A stretch of 64,000 nucleotides of DNA from Denitrificimonas caeni (GTDB taxonomy: Bacteria; Pseudomonadota; Gammaproteobacteria; Pseudomonadales; Pseudomonadaceae), in NCBI RefSeq assembly GCF_905120345.1, contig NZ_CAJHOA010000001.1, positions 1-64,000 on the forward strand, written 5' to 3'. Within the stretch, counting starts at the first letter, position 1, and every line of letters starts with the position of its first letter. Both the position numbers and the translations under genes were made by a program. The notes beneath the pieces are model-generated. The model had not been told where the DNA came from and searched no databases. It saw only the letters and a program-made list of their open reading frames with translations. Positions 1 through 8,924 of the stretch are shown in pieces.

Positions 1-42
1 CTTTTTTGTTCATCGTCTGTCTATCCTTCCCGTTAGGGGTCA

Positions 43-1944
43 ATGATAAACAGTTACACAGATTTAATTACAGTCTCGCAGCCAGCGGATATGTGGGTTG
101 ATTCTTATACGCCCGCAGTTATCATGGAAATCAAGTCAGCCGTTACAGATGAAAGTACGACGCTTTACTACAGTAAAAAAACTCCCGTTATTACTTTGGA
201 GCCTCTGAGCGACTCGCAAGAGGTCTTAGAAACGCGTTCTCATCGTGCGCAACGCTCAACAACGCTTGGCAATCCTTTGCAGGCTGGCTTCAAACGGTCC
301 ATTCCCGCAGTCGAAACAATTGAGAAATTTGCCTCTTATTTAGACTGGGAAATGTTTGCTGATGGCCGTCATCTTGCTGCATTAAGTGTGGTTTCACCTC
401 AAGCCGTCGGCAGTCGATTTGTTTTAAATGTTGAGCAGTTGCATCCTAGAGCTCAGTTGCGCTTCAGCAGCCCTGTCAGCGATGAAGTATTTATTGTCTC
501 AGGCGAGGACGTTATAAATTCTATTTTTGTTAACAAACAAGAAGGTCTCGACTCGGGTAATGATCTATATGTTGGTCCTTATCTTGAAGGAGAACAGATC
601 ACACTAGAAATATTATTGCCAAAAGAAATATCTACAATAGATACGAAAATTTCAATTCCGTACTTGTCGCACATGTTTATAGATCCTGTTGAGTATCAAC
701 AGACAAGTAGTCGTTATAGTGATCTCAGTTGCATGCCTAATGCTGCATGTGAACCTACTGCACAAACGCGTAGCGATAGTGTTGCTAAAATGGTGTTTAC
801 AGATGCATATGGCGATTCTTATATGTGCACTGGGACGCTAATAAATGATACACAAAACTCAAGTACCCCTTATTTTTTAACAGCAAATCACTGTATTGAA
901 TCTAGGCAAGAAGCTTCGACATTACAGACTTTTTGGTTTTATAAATCCAGTTTTTGCTCTTTTGATAGTACACCGAGTAACTATAAGAAACTGACTAAAG
1001 GGGCGGATCTTTTATTCAGTCAAGGGGCAACTGACACTGTCTTGTTACGTTTGCGTGAGCCAGCACCCCTTGGCGCAACCTACGCTGGTTGGACAACAGC
1101 GTCAGTCGTTCGCTCAACAGCTAATGTTATTCATCACCCAGATGGTCAGCCGCAAAAGATAGCTAAGGGTTCTGTTAGTTCGGCATACGCAGACTGCAAA
1201 GAGCTCGACTACGAGAGCTTTTTTTGTACGGCGTCCAGAAGCTCTAGTGCCGGTTATCTTCAGGTTGGCTATACGAACAGTGCTACCGCAAGTGGTAGTA
1301 GTGGTGCTGGGCTTTTTGTAGAAAGAGGCAGTCCTTCAAGTTCGACAGGGCAATGGTATATCGCAGGTCAGTTATACGGTGGTGATTCATCCTGTGGTAA
1401 TCGTTATGGCACTGATTACTATGGCAGGTTTGAATTGGCATTTAAGGCTGGTTTAACGACATGGCTTACCAGTGATAAACCGATAGGCTCTTCTGATAAT
1501 AGAAGTGGTGTGTTTCGTTTTTATAATACAAAAACGGGTACACACTTTTTCACTAACAGTGAAGCAGAGCGCGATAATGTCATAAATAAATATGCTTCCT
1601 TTATTTATGAGGGTGAAGCGTTTTATGCGCACCAAGCATCAGGTGTAGCATTAAGTCCTGTCTATCGTTTCTATCATAAAGTTCTTGGTTCGCATTTTTA
1701 TACGATCAGTAAAAGTGAGAAAGAGCACGTTGAAAGAACATACCCTGATTATATCTATGAGGGTATTGCTTGGTATGCCGCACCGGCAGCTGTGCCAGGA
1801 TCAACGGCCTTGTACCGTTTTTACAATACTAAAACGGGGACTCATTTTTACACCGTCAACACTCAAGAGAAAGATAGCATCATCAATAAATATGCCTCTT
1901 ATATTTATGAGGGCATTGCTTATCATGTGTGGGTTAAAAAATAA
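43..1944 (+). CDS. Secreted trypsin-like serine protease with three C-terminal DUF5648-type repeats
   Basis: The protein is an extracellular serine endopeptidase of the trypsin/lysyl-endopeptidase type by its motifs. After a long N-terminal prodomain-like part (about residues 1-230) comes the protease core. Its triad can be read as His283 in TANHC, Asp331 in TDTVLLRL and Ser420 in GSSGAGLF. Cysteine pairs in the core suggest an exported, disulfide-bonded enzyme. Residues about 487-633 are three copies of a roughly 45-residue repeat (YRFYNTKTGTHFYT followed by YEGIAY), the DUF5648 type found at the C-termini of secreted enzymes. No signal peptide is encoded after the ATG: an in-frame stop lies at 34-36, so this frame cannot extend upstream. 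Frame 3 over positions 3-50 instead reads a hydrophobic FLFIVCLSFPLGVN, resembling the end of a signal peptide, so a frameshift near 35-55 is suspected. The gene is visibly more AT-rich than its neighbours, a hint of transfer. Substrate specificity is not assigned. Confidence 0.8.
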   Translation: MINSYTDLITVSQPADMWVDSYTPAVIMEIKSAVTDESTTLYYSKKTPVITLEPLSDSQEVLETRSHRAQRSTTLGNPLQAGFKRSIPAVETIEKFASYLDWEMFADGRHLAALSVVSPQAVGSRFVLNVEQLHPRAQLRFSSPVSDEVFIVSGEDVINSIFVNKQEGLDSGNDLYVGPYLEGEQITLEILLPKEISTIDTKISIPYLSHMFIDPVEYQQTSSRYSDLSCMPNAACEPTAQTRSDSVAKMVFTDAYGDSYMCTGTLINDTQNSSTPYFLTANHCIESRQEASTLQTFWFYKSSFCSFDSTPSNYKKLTKGADLLFSQGATDTVLLRLREPAPLGATYAGWTTASVVRSTANVIHHPDGQPQKIAKGSVSSAYADCKELDYESFFCTASRSSSAGYLQVGYTNSATASGSSGAGLFVERGSPSSSTGQWYIAGQLYGGDSSCGNRYGTDYYGRFELAFKAGLTTWLTSDKPIGSSDNRSGVFRFYNTKTGTHFFTNSEAERDNVINKYASFIYEGEAFYAHQASGVALSPVYRFYHKVLGSHFYTISKSEKEHVERTYPDYIYEGIAWYAAPAAVPGSTALYRFYNTKTGTHFYTVNTQEKDSIINKYASYIYEGIAYHVWVKK

Positions 1945-2000
1945 TATATAAATAAACTCATGATAAGTAAATCAAATTTATTTTTACTAACTATAAAATA

Positions 2001-2100
2001 GCATGATCTACGCTGAGTATTGTTTTAAAGGCTGACTGCTGTGTTGCCTCGATCTGCGGACAGTTCTCGCAACCTTGAGCTGCTCCACGTAGAATCATGC
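2001..2100. repeat. Long-range inverted repeat upstream of tpx
   Basis: GCATGATCTACG (2001-2012) is complementary to CGTAGAATCATGC (2088-2100) with a single bulged A. The arms bracket about 75 bases with no gene. In RNA this would be a long-stemmed element between the protease and tpx. No T-run follows, so it is not an ordinary terminator. It could be an untranslated regulatory leader, a small RNA or a mobile-repeat relic; the sequence does not decide. Confidence 0.4.
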
Positions 2101-2151
2101 GTGGTATCACACCAGACTGATTTCTGTATTAATCATGTAAAGGAAATATAA

Positions 2152-2652
2152 ATGACGACCGTTACTTTTAAAGGCACACCAGTGCGCGTTGATGGCCATT
2201 TTCCACAAAAAGACGAGCAAGCGCCGACGTTTAGCTTGGTGAATAACACCTTGGATGAGGTGAGCTTGTCGAGCCTGGCTGGCTTGCGCAAAGTTTTGAA
2301 TATTTTCCCAAGTATTGATACGGCCACCTGCGCGACTTCAGTGCGTCGTTTTAATGAAAAAGCGGCCGGTTTAAAAAATACCCGTGTTCTGTGTATTTCT
2401 GCTGACTTACCTTTTGCTCACGCACGTTTTTGTGGTGCCGAGGGTTTAGATCGCGTACTGACCTTGTCCACCATGCGTGATCCTGATTTTTTCCAGGCTT
2501 ATGGTGTTGATATTGCCGAAGGCCCGTTAGCAGGTTTGGCGGCGCGAGCAGTGATCGTTTTAGATGAAAACGATAAAGTACTGTACAGCGAGTTGGTTTC
2601 TGAAATTGCCAATGAGCCAGATTATGACAGTGCATTAGCGGTCTTAAGCTAA
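2152..2652 (+). CDS. tpx: Thiol peroxidase Tpx (atypical 2-Cys peroxiredoxin)
   Basis: Tpx reduces H2O2 and organic hydroperoxides with thioredoxin as electron donor. The 166-residue length is typical. The peroxidatic cysteine is Cys60 in [13 protein letters not shown], with the conserved Thr three residues before it, and the resolving cysteine is Cys94 in LPFAHARFC, the spacing expected for atypical 2-Cys Tpx proteins. The start has a good ribosome-binding site (AAGGAAAT about 8 bases upstream of the ATG). It is a monocistronic gene: the AT-rich stretch upstream holds an inverted repeat, and the next gene starts about 165 bases downstream. Cytoplasmic or periplasmic location cannot be resolved, but no signal peptide is present. 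Confidence 0.96.
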   Translation: MTTVTFKGTPVRVDGHFPQKDEQAPTFSLVNNTLDEVSLSSLAGLRKVLNIFPSIDTATCATSVRRFNEKAAGLKNTRVLCISADLPFAHARFCGAEGLDRVLTLSTMRDPDFFQAYGVDIAEGPLAGLAARAVIVLDENDKVLYSELVSEIANEPDYDSALAVLS

Positions 2653-2817
2653 GCTGCTTTGGGTGCAGCAGTGGTTTAAATGATCATTGCTGCGCTTTAT
2701 CAATAGATGATGGCAATTTAATATCATTTTGCTCTTGTATCCACTGACTCAATCGCAGTATAAATCAAGTGTAATAGATGGGCATAGACTCACTATTTGA
2801 CTTGAGAGATGCGATGT

Positions 2818-4407
2818 ATGTCTAAACGTTATCGTTCCTTCAGTATCCTATTCGCACTTGCAATGAGTGCTGCCTTTGTTTTTGCCGTGCATGCCTCACA
2901 CTCCGTTGATGCAAAGATCACCTTACGTCATCCTGTCGAGTTGAGCGCTGAAGATCGAGCTTTCGTGCGTTCGTTACCTAAGCTCAAAGTCAGTGCATAC
3001 CAGCACATCCCACCCTTATCATTTTACGATCAGCAAGCGGCTGAGTATCAGGGTGTCAGTGTCGATACTTTTCGTTTTATCGCCGAGCAAATGGGTCTGT
3101 CTTATCAGTTTGTTGACGATGATGGTTTTTATGTTGACAAAAAGCTCGAACAGTTTGAGCGCGGTGAAGTTGATGTGCTGCTTCCGGTCAGTTATATCTT
3201 TGAGCGTGCTGATTTAGGGTTGTTTACCGATACTCACTATAAAGGCTTTTACTCAGTTATTGCGCGTAAAAAAGATCAGGTGCATATCTCCGATATTCGC
3301 CAATTAAATCAGTATCGAGTGGGTATGATCAATAAAGCAGCGGCTGTTCCTTATGTGCAGACGCTGGTTGATGATGTACACATGTTTGGTTTTAGTAATG
3401 GCGTACTGTACGACGCGCTGCTGAACAATAAAATTGATCTGGCCATCTTTAATCAAGGTGTTTTTGCTCAGGATCGCTATCGTTTTGAGCTGTTTGATCT
3501 TGAGGACATTTACACCTTGTACGAGTACCCGCGTAACTATGGTTTTTTATTTACCAAGACTGAGAATAATCAGCGTTTAGTTAATATTTTTAATCGCTAT
3601 ATCGAGGCAATTGATAACAGTCAGTCGGTGCGCAACTATGCTGATGGTGAGCAGCGTTTAATTGAAAAATACATTCAACAAAAAAGTCGACAGCAGCTGT
3701 TATGGGTGACGATTATTGTCGGTACGCTGATGTTTGTGGTGCTGTTTATTGTGTATCGCTCTCGTCAGCGCATCCTTACGAAGCTTGCTGGGAGTCACGA
3801 ACGTATTGTGTATCAACATCAGAAGTTGCAAGAGGCGAATAGGCAGTTGGAATACTTAAGCCAGACCGATGCATTAACTGGACTTGCCAACCGTCGCCAC
3901 TTTGATCAAAGGATGGCGATAGAGTATTCGCACCATAAGCGCAGCGGTGCTGCATTATCGGTACTGATGATCGATATTGATTTTTTTAAAAACATTAATG
4001 ATCATTATGGACATGGGGTTGGCGATACCTATCTGTATGACATAGCGACGGTGCTGACTGCTGTGTTGACGCGGTCGATAGATTTTGTCGCCCGCTATGG
4101 CGGTGAGGAATTTGTTTGTGTCTTGCCGAGCACTGATTTTCCGGGGGCTCTTCACATCGCAGAGAAAATTCGTTTAGCGGTTATTGCGCTCAATTTAGAT
4201 AATGCCAACGCGCAGTCGCGACCGCTGACAGTGAGCGTGGGTGTGGCCACTTTACAAGGTGCGCATTGCAAGGCTCATCAGCTGATAGTGCAAGCAGATG
4301 AGCAGCTCTATCGTGCAAAAAACAGTGGGCGTAACCGTGTTTGCGGTATTTTATTGGATCAGCATGCCCAGTGTTGCGAAGCTGAGCTTGCAGTACAGTT
4401 GTCCTAG
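2818..4407 (+). CDS. Membrane diguanylate cyclase with periplasmic SBP_bac_3 sensor domain
   Basis: The protein makes c-di-GMP from two GTP in response to a periplasmic ligand. Layout: signal peptide/anchor (about 1-28), a periplasmic type-3 solute-binding domain (about 40-285, with amino-acid-binding-protein-like segments such as LPKLKVSAYQHIPPLSF), one transmembrane helix (about 295-313), a short coiled coil, then a GGDEF domain to the end. The active-site motif is GGEEF in ARYGGEEFVCVL, so catalysis is expected. An RxxD inhibitory site is present five residues before it (RSID then FVARY), so product inhibition is likely retained. No EAL domain. The start at 2818 is chosen over the ATG at 2809 because the GAGAG at 2804-2808 is correctly spaced only for 2818. 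Ligand unknown; amino-acid-like molecules are a guess from the domain family. Confidence 0.9.
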   Translation: MSKRYRSFSILFALAMSAAFVFAVHASHSVDAKITLRHPVELSAEDRAFVRSLPKLKVSAYQHIPPLSFYDQQAAEYQGVSVDTFRFIAEQMGLSYQFVDDDGFYVDKKLEQFERGEVDVLLPVSYIFERADLGLFTDTHYKGFYSVIARKKDQVHISDIRQLNQYRVGMINKAAAVPYVQTLVDDVHMFGFSNGVLYDALLNNKIDLAIFNQGVFAQDRYRFELFDLEDIYTLYEYPRNYGFLFTKTENNQRLVNIFNRYIEAIDNSQSVRNYADGEQRLIEKYIQQKSRQQLLWVTIIVGTLMFVVLFIVYRSRQRILTKLAGSHERIVYQHQKLQEANRQLEYLSQTDALTGLANRRHFDQRMAIEYSHHKRSGAALSVLMIDIDFFKNINDHYGHGVGDTYLYDIATVLTAVLTRSIDFVARYGGEEFVCVLPSTDFPGALHIAEKIRLAVIALNLDNANAQSRPLTVSVGVATLQGAHCKAHQLIVQADEQLYRAKNSGRNRVCGILLDQHAQCCEAELAVQLS

Positions 4408-4599
4408 TGGGTCTTGAGTGTACTTTTGCGTTGTTGACACAGAATGCATCAGTCTTGCAGTGTTATCGGTTATGGCCGTGTCGTGATAAAAACCGCATGC
4501 CGATTAATCTGTCAACAAAGGTAAATTGATAGTAAAGACGCTGCTAAGCCACGCGAAGGCTGCTATCTTTCATGCTCCCACGGACTGTGAATAATTGAT

Positions 4600-5853
4600 A
4601 TGCCTGATACTTCTGTACGCGCCCCGAAAAAATTCTCTAAAAAGCTATTTATTATTACTCTATTGCTGTGTGGCGCAGTAGGTGCTGGCTGGTGGTGGCA
4701 AAATAACGACGAGCCAGCTAAACAAGGCTCGCGTATGGGCGGTAGCTTTATGGGAGCGGTTCCGGTCAATGCTCAGCAAGTGCGTGTTGATCGTTTTGCC
4801 GTGCAATTGAAAGCATTGGGTACGGTGACCCCTTGGAATGCGGTCAGTGTCACCAGCCAGGTCAGTGGTGAGCTGGATCAGGTGTTATTTAGCGAAGGAC
4901 AGTTTGTCGAGAAGGGCACGCTACTGGCACAAATCGATCCGCGTAATTACCAAGCGACGTTATTGCAGACCGAGGGTGCATTGCAAGAAACCCGTGCCCA
5001 GCTGGCCAGTGCTGAGCTGGATCTAAAACGCTATCAGGGCTTATTTAAAGAGGATTCAGTTGCTCGACAAACCTTAGAGCAGCAACAAGCTACCGTTGCC
5101 CAATACAAAGGTACTTTAAAGGTGCGTGAAGCTCAGCGTGATAATGCACGCTTAGATGTTGAGCACACGCGTATTGTTGCACCGATTTCGGGACGATTAG
5201 GTTTACGTGCCTTGGATGCCGGTAACTATGTCTCTGCAGCGTCCACCGTCTTAGTCAGCATTACCCAAGACAACCCTATCGCAGTTAACTTTACAATTCC
5301 TGAACACGAGTTGCAGGCGGTATTGCAAGCCTATCAGTTGGGTGAGCCTTTGCTTGTACAGGCGTGGAATCGTGATGAAACCCAGTTGCTCGCAGAAGGC
5401 GTGCTCGACAGTATTGATAACCAAGTGGATGTCAGTACCGGTAGTGTGCGTTTAAAAGCACGCTTTGAAAACCAAGATCATGCCTTGTTTCCTAATCAGT
5501 TCGTCAATGTCCATCTACAGGTCATGGTGCATCAGCACGCATTGTTGTTGCCAGCAGATGCGATTCAGTTTGGTGCGAATGGCCGCTTTGTTTGGCAGAT
5601 TAAAGATGACGATAGCGTGGTAATTCAGCCGATTGAAATTATTACCAGCGATGGTACGCAAAGTATGTTGCGTTCAGGTTTAGAGGCGGGTGATTGGGTG
5701 GTTGTGGAAGGTGTCGATCGTTTACGCACGGGTAGTAAAGTTGAACGTGTGACGGCAGCTGGCGAGCTGATCCCTAGCGATAAAACAATACCTACGCCTG
5801 ATAAATCATCAGCCTCTGCCACTAAAAAGTCGCCACAGAAGTCTGACAAATGA
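4600..5853 (+). CDS. muxA: RND efflux periplasmic adaptor (MuxA/MdtA type)
   Basis: This is the membrane fusion protein that links the inner-membrane RND pumps to the outer-membrane channel. It has an N-terminal uncleaved signal anchor (about residues 15-36, [20 protein letters not shown]), a lipoyl/barrel-sandwich region, an alpha-hairpin rich in Gln and Ala (about 125-190, [20 protein letters not shown]), and beta-barrel and membrane-proximal domains. The tail is hydrophilic and Lys/Ser rich, as in MdtA. No lipobox cysteine is visible. It is the first gene of the muxABC-opmB operon: its stop overlaps the muxB start by four bases (ATGA). No strong Shine-Dalgarno is seen before the ATG at 4600. 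Confidence 0.92.
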   Translation: MPDTSVRAPKKFSKKLFIITLLLCGAVGAGWWWQNNDEPAKQGSRMGGSFMGAVPVNAQQVRVDRFAVQLKALGTVTPWNAVSVTSQVSGELDQVLFSEGQFVEKGTLLAQIDPRNYQATLLQTEGALQETRAQLASAELDLKRYQGLFKEDSVARQTLEQQQATVAQYKGTLKVREAQRDNARLDVEHTRIVAPISGRLGLRALDAGNYVSAASTVLVSITQDNPIAVNFTIPEHELQAVLQAYQLGEPLLVQAWNRDETQLLAEGVLDSIDNQVDVSTGSVRLKARFENQDHALFPNQFVNVHLQVMVHQHALLLPADAIQFGANGRFVWQIKDDDSVVIQPIEIITSDGTQSMLRSGLEAGDWVVVEGVDRLRTGSKVERVTAAGELIPSDKTIPTPDKSSASATKKSPQKSDK

Positions 5854-8800
5854 ACGTTTCACGTCTCTTTATTCTGCGGCCGGTCGCTACCACACTGCTG
5901 ATGTTAGCGGTTTTTTTGGCCGGTGCGATTGCCTACCGTTTATTGCCGGTGGCAGCCTTACCGCAAGTGGATTACCCAACGATCCGAGTGCTGACGTTAT
6001 ATCCGGGTGCCAGTCCAACGGTGATGAATAGTGCGGTAACCGCACCCTTAGAACGGCAGTTTGGGCAGATGCCAGGTTTAGCGCAGATGTCATCCACGAG
6101 TTCCGGTGGCGCGTCAGTGATTAGCTTACGCTTTAGTTTAGATATTAAACTGGATGTGGCCGAGCAAGAAGTACAGGCAGCGATTAATGCTGCGACCAAT
6201 CTATTACCCAATGATTTACCTGCACCGCCGGTCTATAACAAGGTGAATCCGGCCGACAGCCCAGTGCTGACTTTAGCTATTACTTCATCCAGTATGCCGT
6301 TGCCGCAGGTGAATGATTTAGTTGATACGCGCATGGCACAAAAGATTGCGCAAATCAGTGGTGTGGGTTTAGTCAGTGTCGGTGGTGGTCAGCGCCCAGC
6401 GGTGCGTATACGTGCCAATCCGCAGGCTTTAGCCGCAGCCGGTTTAACGCTAGCTGATGTGCGCAGCGTGATTACTCGCGCCAACGTTAATCAGCCCAAA
6501 GGTAGCATTGATGGCCCCTCCCGTATTACCCAACTGGATGCGAACGACCAACTGCGTTCAGCTGAGGATTATGCTCAGCTGATTGTCGCGCATGATGATG
6601 GTCGCGTTTTAAAGCTCGCTGATGTCGCTGAGATTATTGAGGGCGCAGAAAATAACCGTTTAGCGGCGTGGGCCGATCTCAACCAAGCGGTCTTGCTGAA
6701 TATTCAACGCCAGCCCGGTGCCAACGTGATTGAGGTGGTAGAAAGCGTTGAAGCCTTGCTACCTAGTATTATTGCCAGTTTACCGGCCAGTCTTGAAGTC
6801 AGAGTGCTCACCGACCGTACGCAAACCATTCGTGCCGCAGTCAGTGATGTGCAGTTTGAGTTAATGCTGGCGGTGGTATTGGTGGTGTTAGTGACGTTTT
6901 TATTCTTAAAGCGCCTGACCGCGACGCTCATTCCATCAATCGTGGTGCCTTTGTCGTTAATTGGTACCTTTGCCGTGATGTATTTAGCGGGTTTCTCACT
7001 GAATAACCTCACCTTGATGGCCTTGACCATTGCAACCGGTTTTGTGGTCGATGATGCCATTGTGATGCTGGAGAATATTGCTCGGCATATTGAGTTAGGC
7101 GAGACACCCATGAATGCCGCGCTGAAGGGCGCCAAACAAATTAGCTTTACTTTAGTCTCGCTGACCTTCTCACTGATTGCTGTACTGATTCCCTTATTGT
7201 TTATGGCGGATGTGGTCGGGCGCTTATTTCGTGAGTTTGCTATCACCTTGGCGGTGGCGATTTTAATCTCACTGGTGATTTCTTTGACGTTAACGCCAAT
7301 GATGTGTGCGCGTTTATTACGTGGCGGTGCTGTCGAAGAGAATAAAGATGATTGGCTGCACCGTACGATTGAACACTACAGTAATGGTTTACGTTGGGTT
7401 TTGAATCATCAGGCACTGACTTTGTGGTTTGCGGTGGCGACCTTTGTGCTGACCGCATTGCTGTGGATATGGGTACCAAAAGGCTTTTTTCCTGCACAAG
7501 ACACTGGCGTTATTCAGGGTATTTCTGAAGCGCCACAAAGTATTTCTTTTGCTGCGATGAGTGGGCGCCAGCAACGCCTCAGTGCGGTGATTTTGCAAGA
7601 TCCTGCGGTGCAAAGCGTCTCCTCGCAGATTGGTGTGGATGGCGATAATCCCACGCTCAATACCGGACGTATGCTGATCAATCTGAAACCCTTTAGCTCG
7701 CGTGATGTCTCGGCCGCTGATGTGATTGATCGTTTGCGCCCAGAGTTGAGTCAGGTGTTAGGCATCCAGTTGTTTATGCAGCCGGTGCAGGATTTAAGTA
7801 TTGAGGATCGTGTTAGTCGTACCCAGTTTCAGTTCAGCCTAGAATCGGCCGATGAGCAGGCGTTGCATCGCTGGGTGCCGACCTTGGTCACGCATTTGCA
7901 AAGCTTGCCGCAGTTACGTGATGTCGCCAGTGATTTGCAGGCTAGCGGTTTGCAGTATTACCTGAATATTGACCGTGATTTAGCTGGGCGTTTAGGTGTC
8001 AGTATCGCCACGTTAACTGATGCGCTGTATGACGCTTTTGGCCAGCGACAGATCTCCACAATTTTTACCCAAACCAGTCAGTACCGTGTGGTGCTGGAAA
8101 GTATCAGTAATCCAAACGATGCTTTGGCAGCGTTGCATGATGTGCACGTACGTGGCAGCGATGGGCAGGCCATACGCTTGGCCAGCTTGGTCAAGGTTGA
8201 AGAGCAATCCGCAGCATTGTTATTGAATCATATCGGTCAGTTTCCGGCGGTGACTGTGTCGTTTAACCTCACGCCTGGTGTATCGCTGGGTGAAGCGGTG
8301 GAGTTGATTGAGCAAGCACAGTTGGACTTAGTCATGCCAGCATCGATACAAAGTGACTTTCAAGGTGCGGCCGCAGCATTTAGGGCGTCGCTCTCCAGTA
8401 CTTTGCTGCTGATTCTCGCGGCTGTAGTGACCATGTATCTGGTGCTGGGCGTGCTGTATGAAAGCTATATCCATCCGCTGACCATTCTCTCCACCTTGCC
8501 ATCGGCGGCAATTGGCGCGTTATTGGCGTTATTTATCACCGGCAATGATCTGAGTCTGATTGCGATTATCGGGATTATTTTGCTGATTGGTATTGTGAAG
8601 AAAAACGCAATTATGATGATCGACTTTGCTTTGGATGCTGAGCGCCATCAGGGTTTAAGTCCGGAAGATGCTATTTTTCAAGCCGCATTATTACGTTTCC
8701 GACCGATCTTAATGACCACGCTAGCGGCACTGTTTGCGGCCTTGCCATTGATGTTTGCCAGCGGTTCTGGAGCTGAGCTGCGCCAGCCTTTAGGTTTGGT

Positions 8801-8924
8801 GATGGTCGGTGGTTTATTGCTCAGCCAAGTGCTGACGCTATTTACCACGCCAGTGATTTATTTATTCTTTGACCGTTTAAGCACACGCACTAAAGCGCGC
8901 TTTAAGCAGAGTTCTACGTCGTGA
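5850..8924 (+). CDS. muxB: RND multidrug efflux permease, first of a pair (MuxB/MdtB type)
   Basis: A proton-driven inner-membrane drug exporter of the HAE-1 RND family, 1024 residues, full length. Twelve transmembrane segments are arranged 1+5+1+5 around two large periplasmic loops. The paired acidic residues of TM4 that relay protons are present ([17 protein letters not shown], near residue 400). The N-terminus ([20 protein letters not shown]) and the motif [12 protein letters not shown] are typical. It overlaps muxA by 4 bp and muxC by 4 bp, indicating translational coupling. Together with muxC it fits the MdtBC/MuxBC arrangement, in which two different RND subunits form a heterotrimer. 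In the characterised homologues substrates include novobiocin, beta-lactams, macrolides or bile salts; the spectrum here is unknown. Confidence 0.94.
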   Translation: MNVSRLFILRPVATTLLMLAVFLAGAIAYRLLPVAALPQVDYPTIRVLTLYPGASPTVMNSAVTAPLERQFGQMPGLAQMSSTSSGGASVISLRFSLDIKLDVAEQEVQAAINAATNLLPNDLPAPPVYNKVNPADSPVLTLAITSSSMPLPQVNDLVDTRMAQKIAQISGVGLVSVGGGQRPAVRIRANPQALAAAGLTLADVRSVITRANVNQPKGSIDGPSRITQLDANDQLRSAEDYAQLIVAHDDGRVLKLADVAEIIEGAENNRLAAWADLNQAVLLNIQRQPGANVIEVVESVEALLPSIIASLPASLEVRVLTDRTQTIRAAVSDVQFELMLAVVLVVLVTFLFLKRLTATLIPSIVVPLSLIGTFAVMYLAGFSLNNLTLMALTIATGFVVDDAIVMLENIARHIELGETPMNAALKGAKQISFTLVSLTFSLIAVLIPLLFMADVVGRLFREFAITLAVAILISLVISLTLTPMMCARLLRGGAVEENKDDWLHRTIEHYSNGLRWVLNHQALTLWFAVATFVLTALLWIWVPKGFFPAQDTGVIQGISEAPQSISFAAMSGRQQRLSAVILQDPAVQSVSSQIGVDGDNPTLNTGRMLINLKPFSSRDVSAADVIDRLRPELSQVLGIQLFMQPVQDLSIEDRVSRTQFQFSLESADEQALHRWVPTLVTHLQSLPQLRDVASDLQASGLQYYLNIDRDLAGRLGVSIATLTDALYDAFGQRQISTIFTQTSQYRVVLESISNPNDALAALHDVHVRGSDGQAIRLASLVKVEEQSAALLLNHIGQFPAVTVSFNLTPGVSLGEAVELIEQAQLDLVMPASIQSDFQGAAAAFRASLSSTLLLILAAVVTMYLVLGVLYESYIHPLTILSTLPSAAIGALLALFITGNDLSLIAIIGIILLIGIVKKNAIMMIDFALDAERHQGLSPEDAIFQAALLRFRPILMTTLAALFAALPLMFASGSGAELRQPLGLVMVGGLLLSQVLTLFTTPVIYLFFDRLSTRTKARFKQSSTS

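Noticed and set aside
2001-2100. Integron attC site
   Set aside because: The inverted repeat has a fitting size, but the RYYYAAC and GTTRRRY core sites are not at its ends, and no cassette-like array is present.
4434-4466. A TTGACA box as promoter of the efflux operon
   Set aside because: No acceptable -10 hexamer lies at 16-18 bases; the nearest TGTTAT is too far.
6704-7246. A 180-codon minus-strand frame inside muxB
   Set aside because: It mirrors the codon structure of the membrane segments of muxB and is a shadow of that gene.
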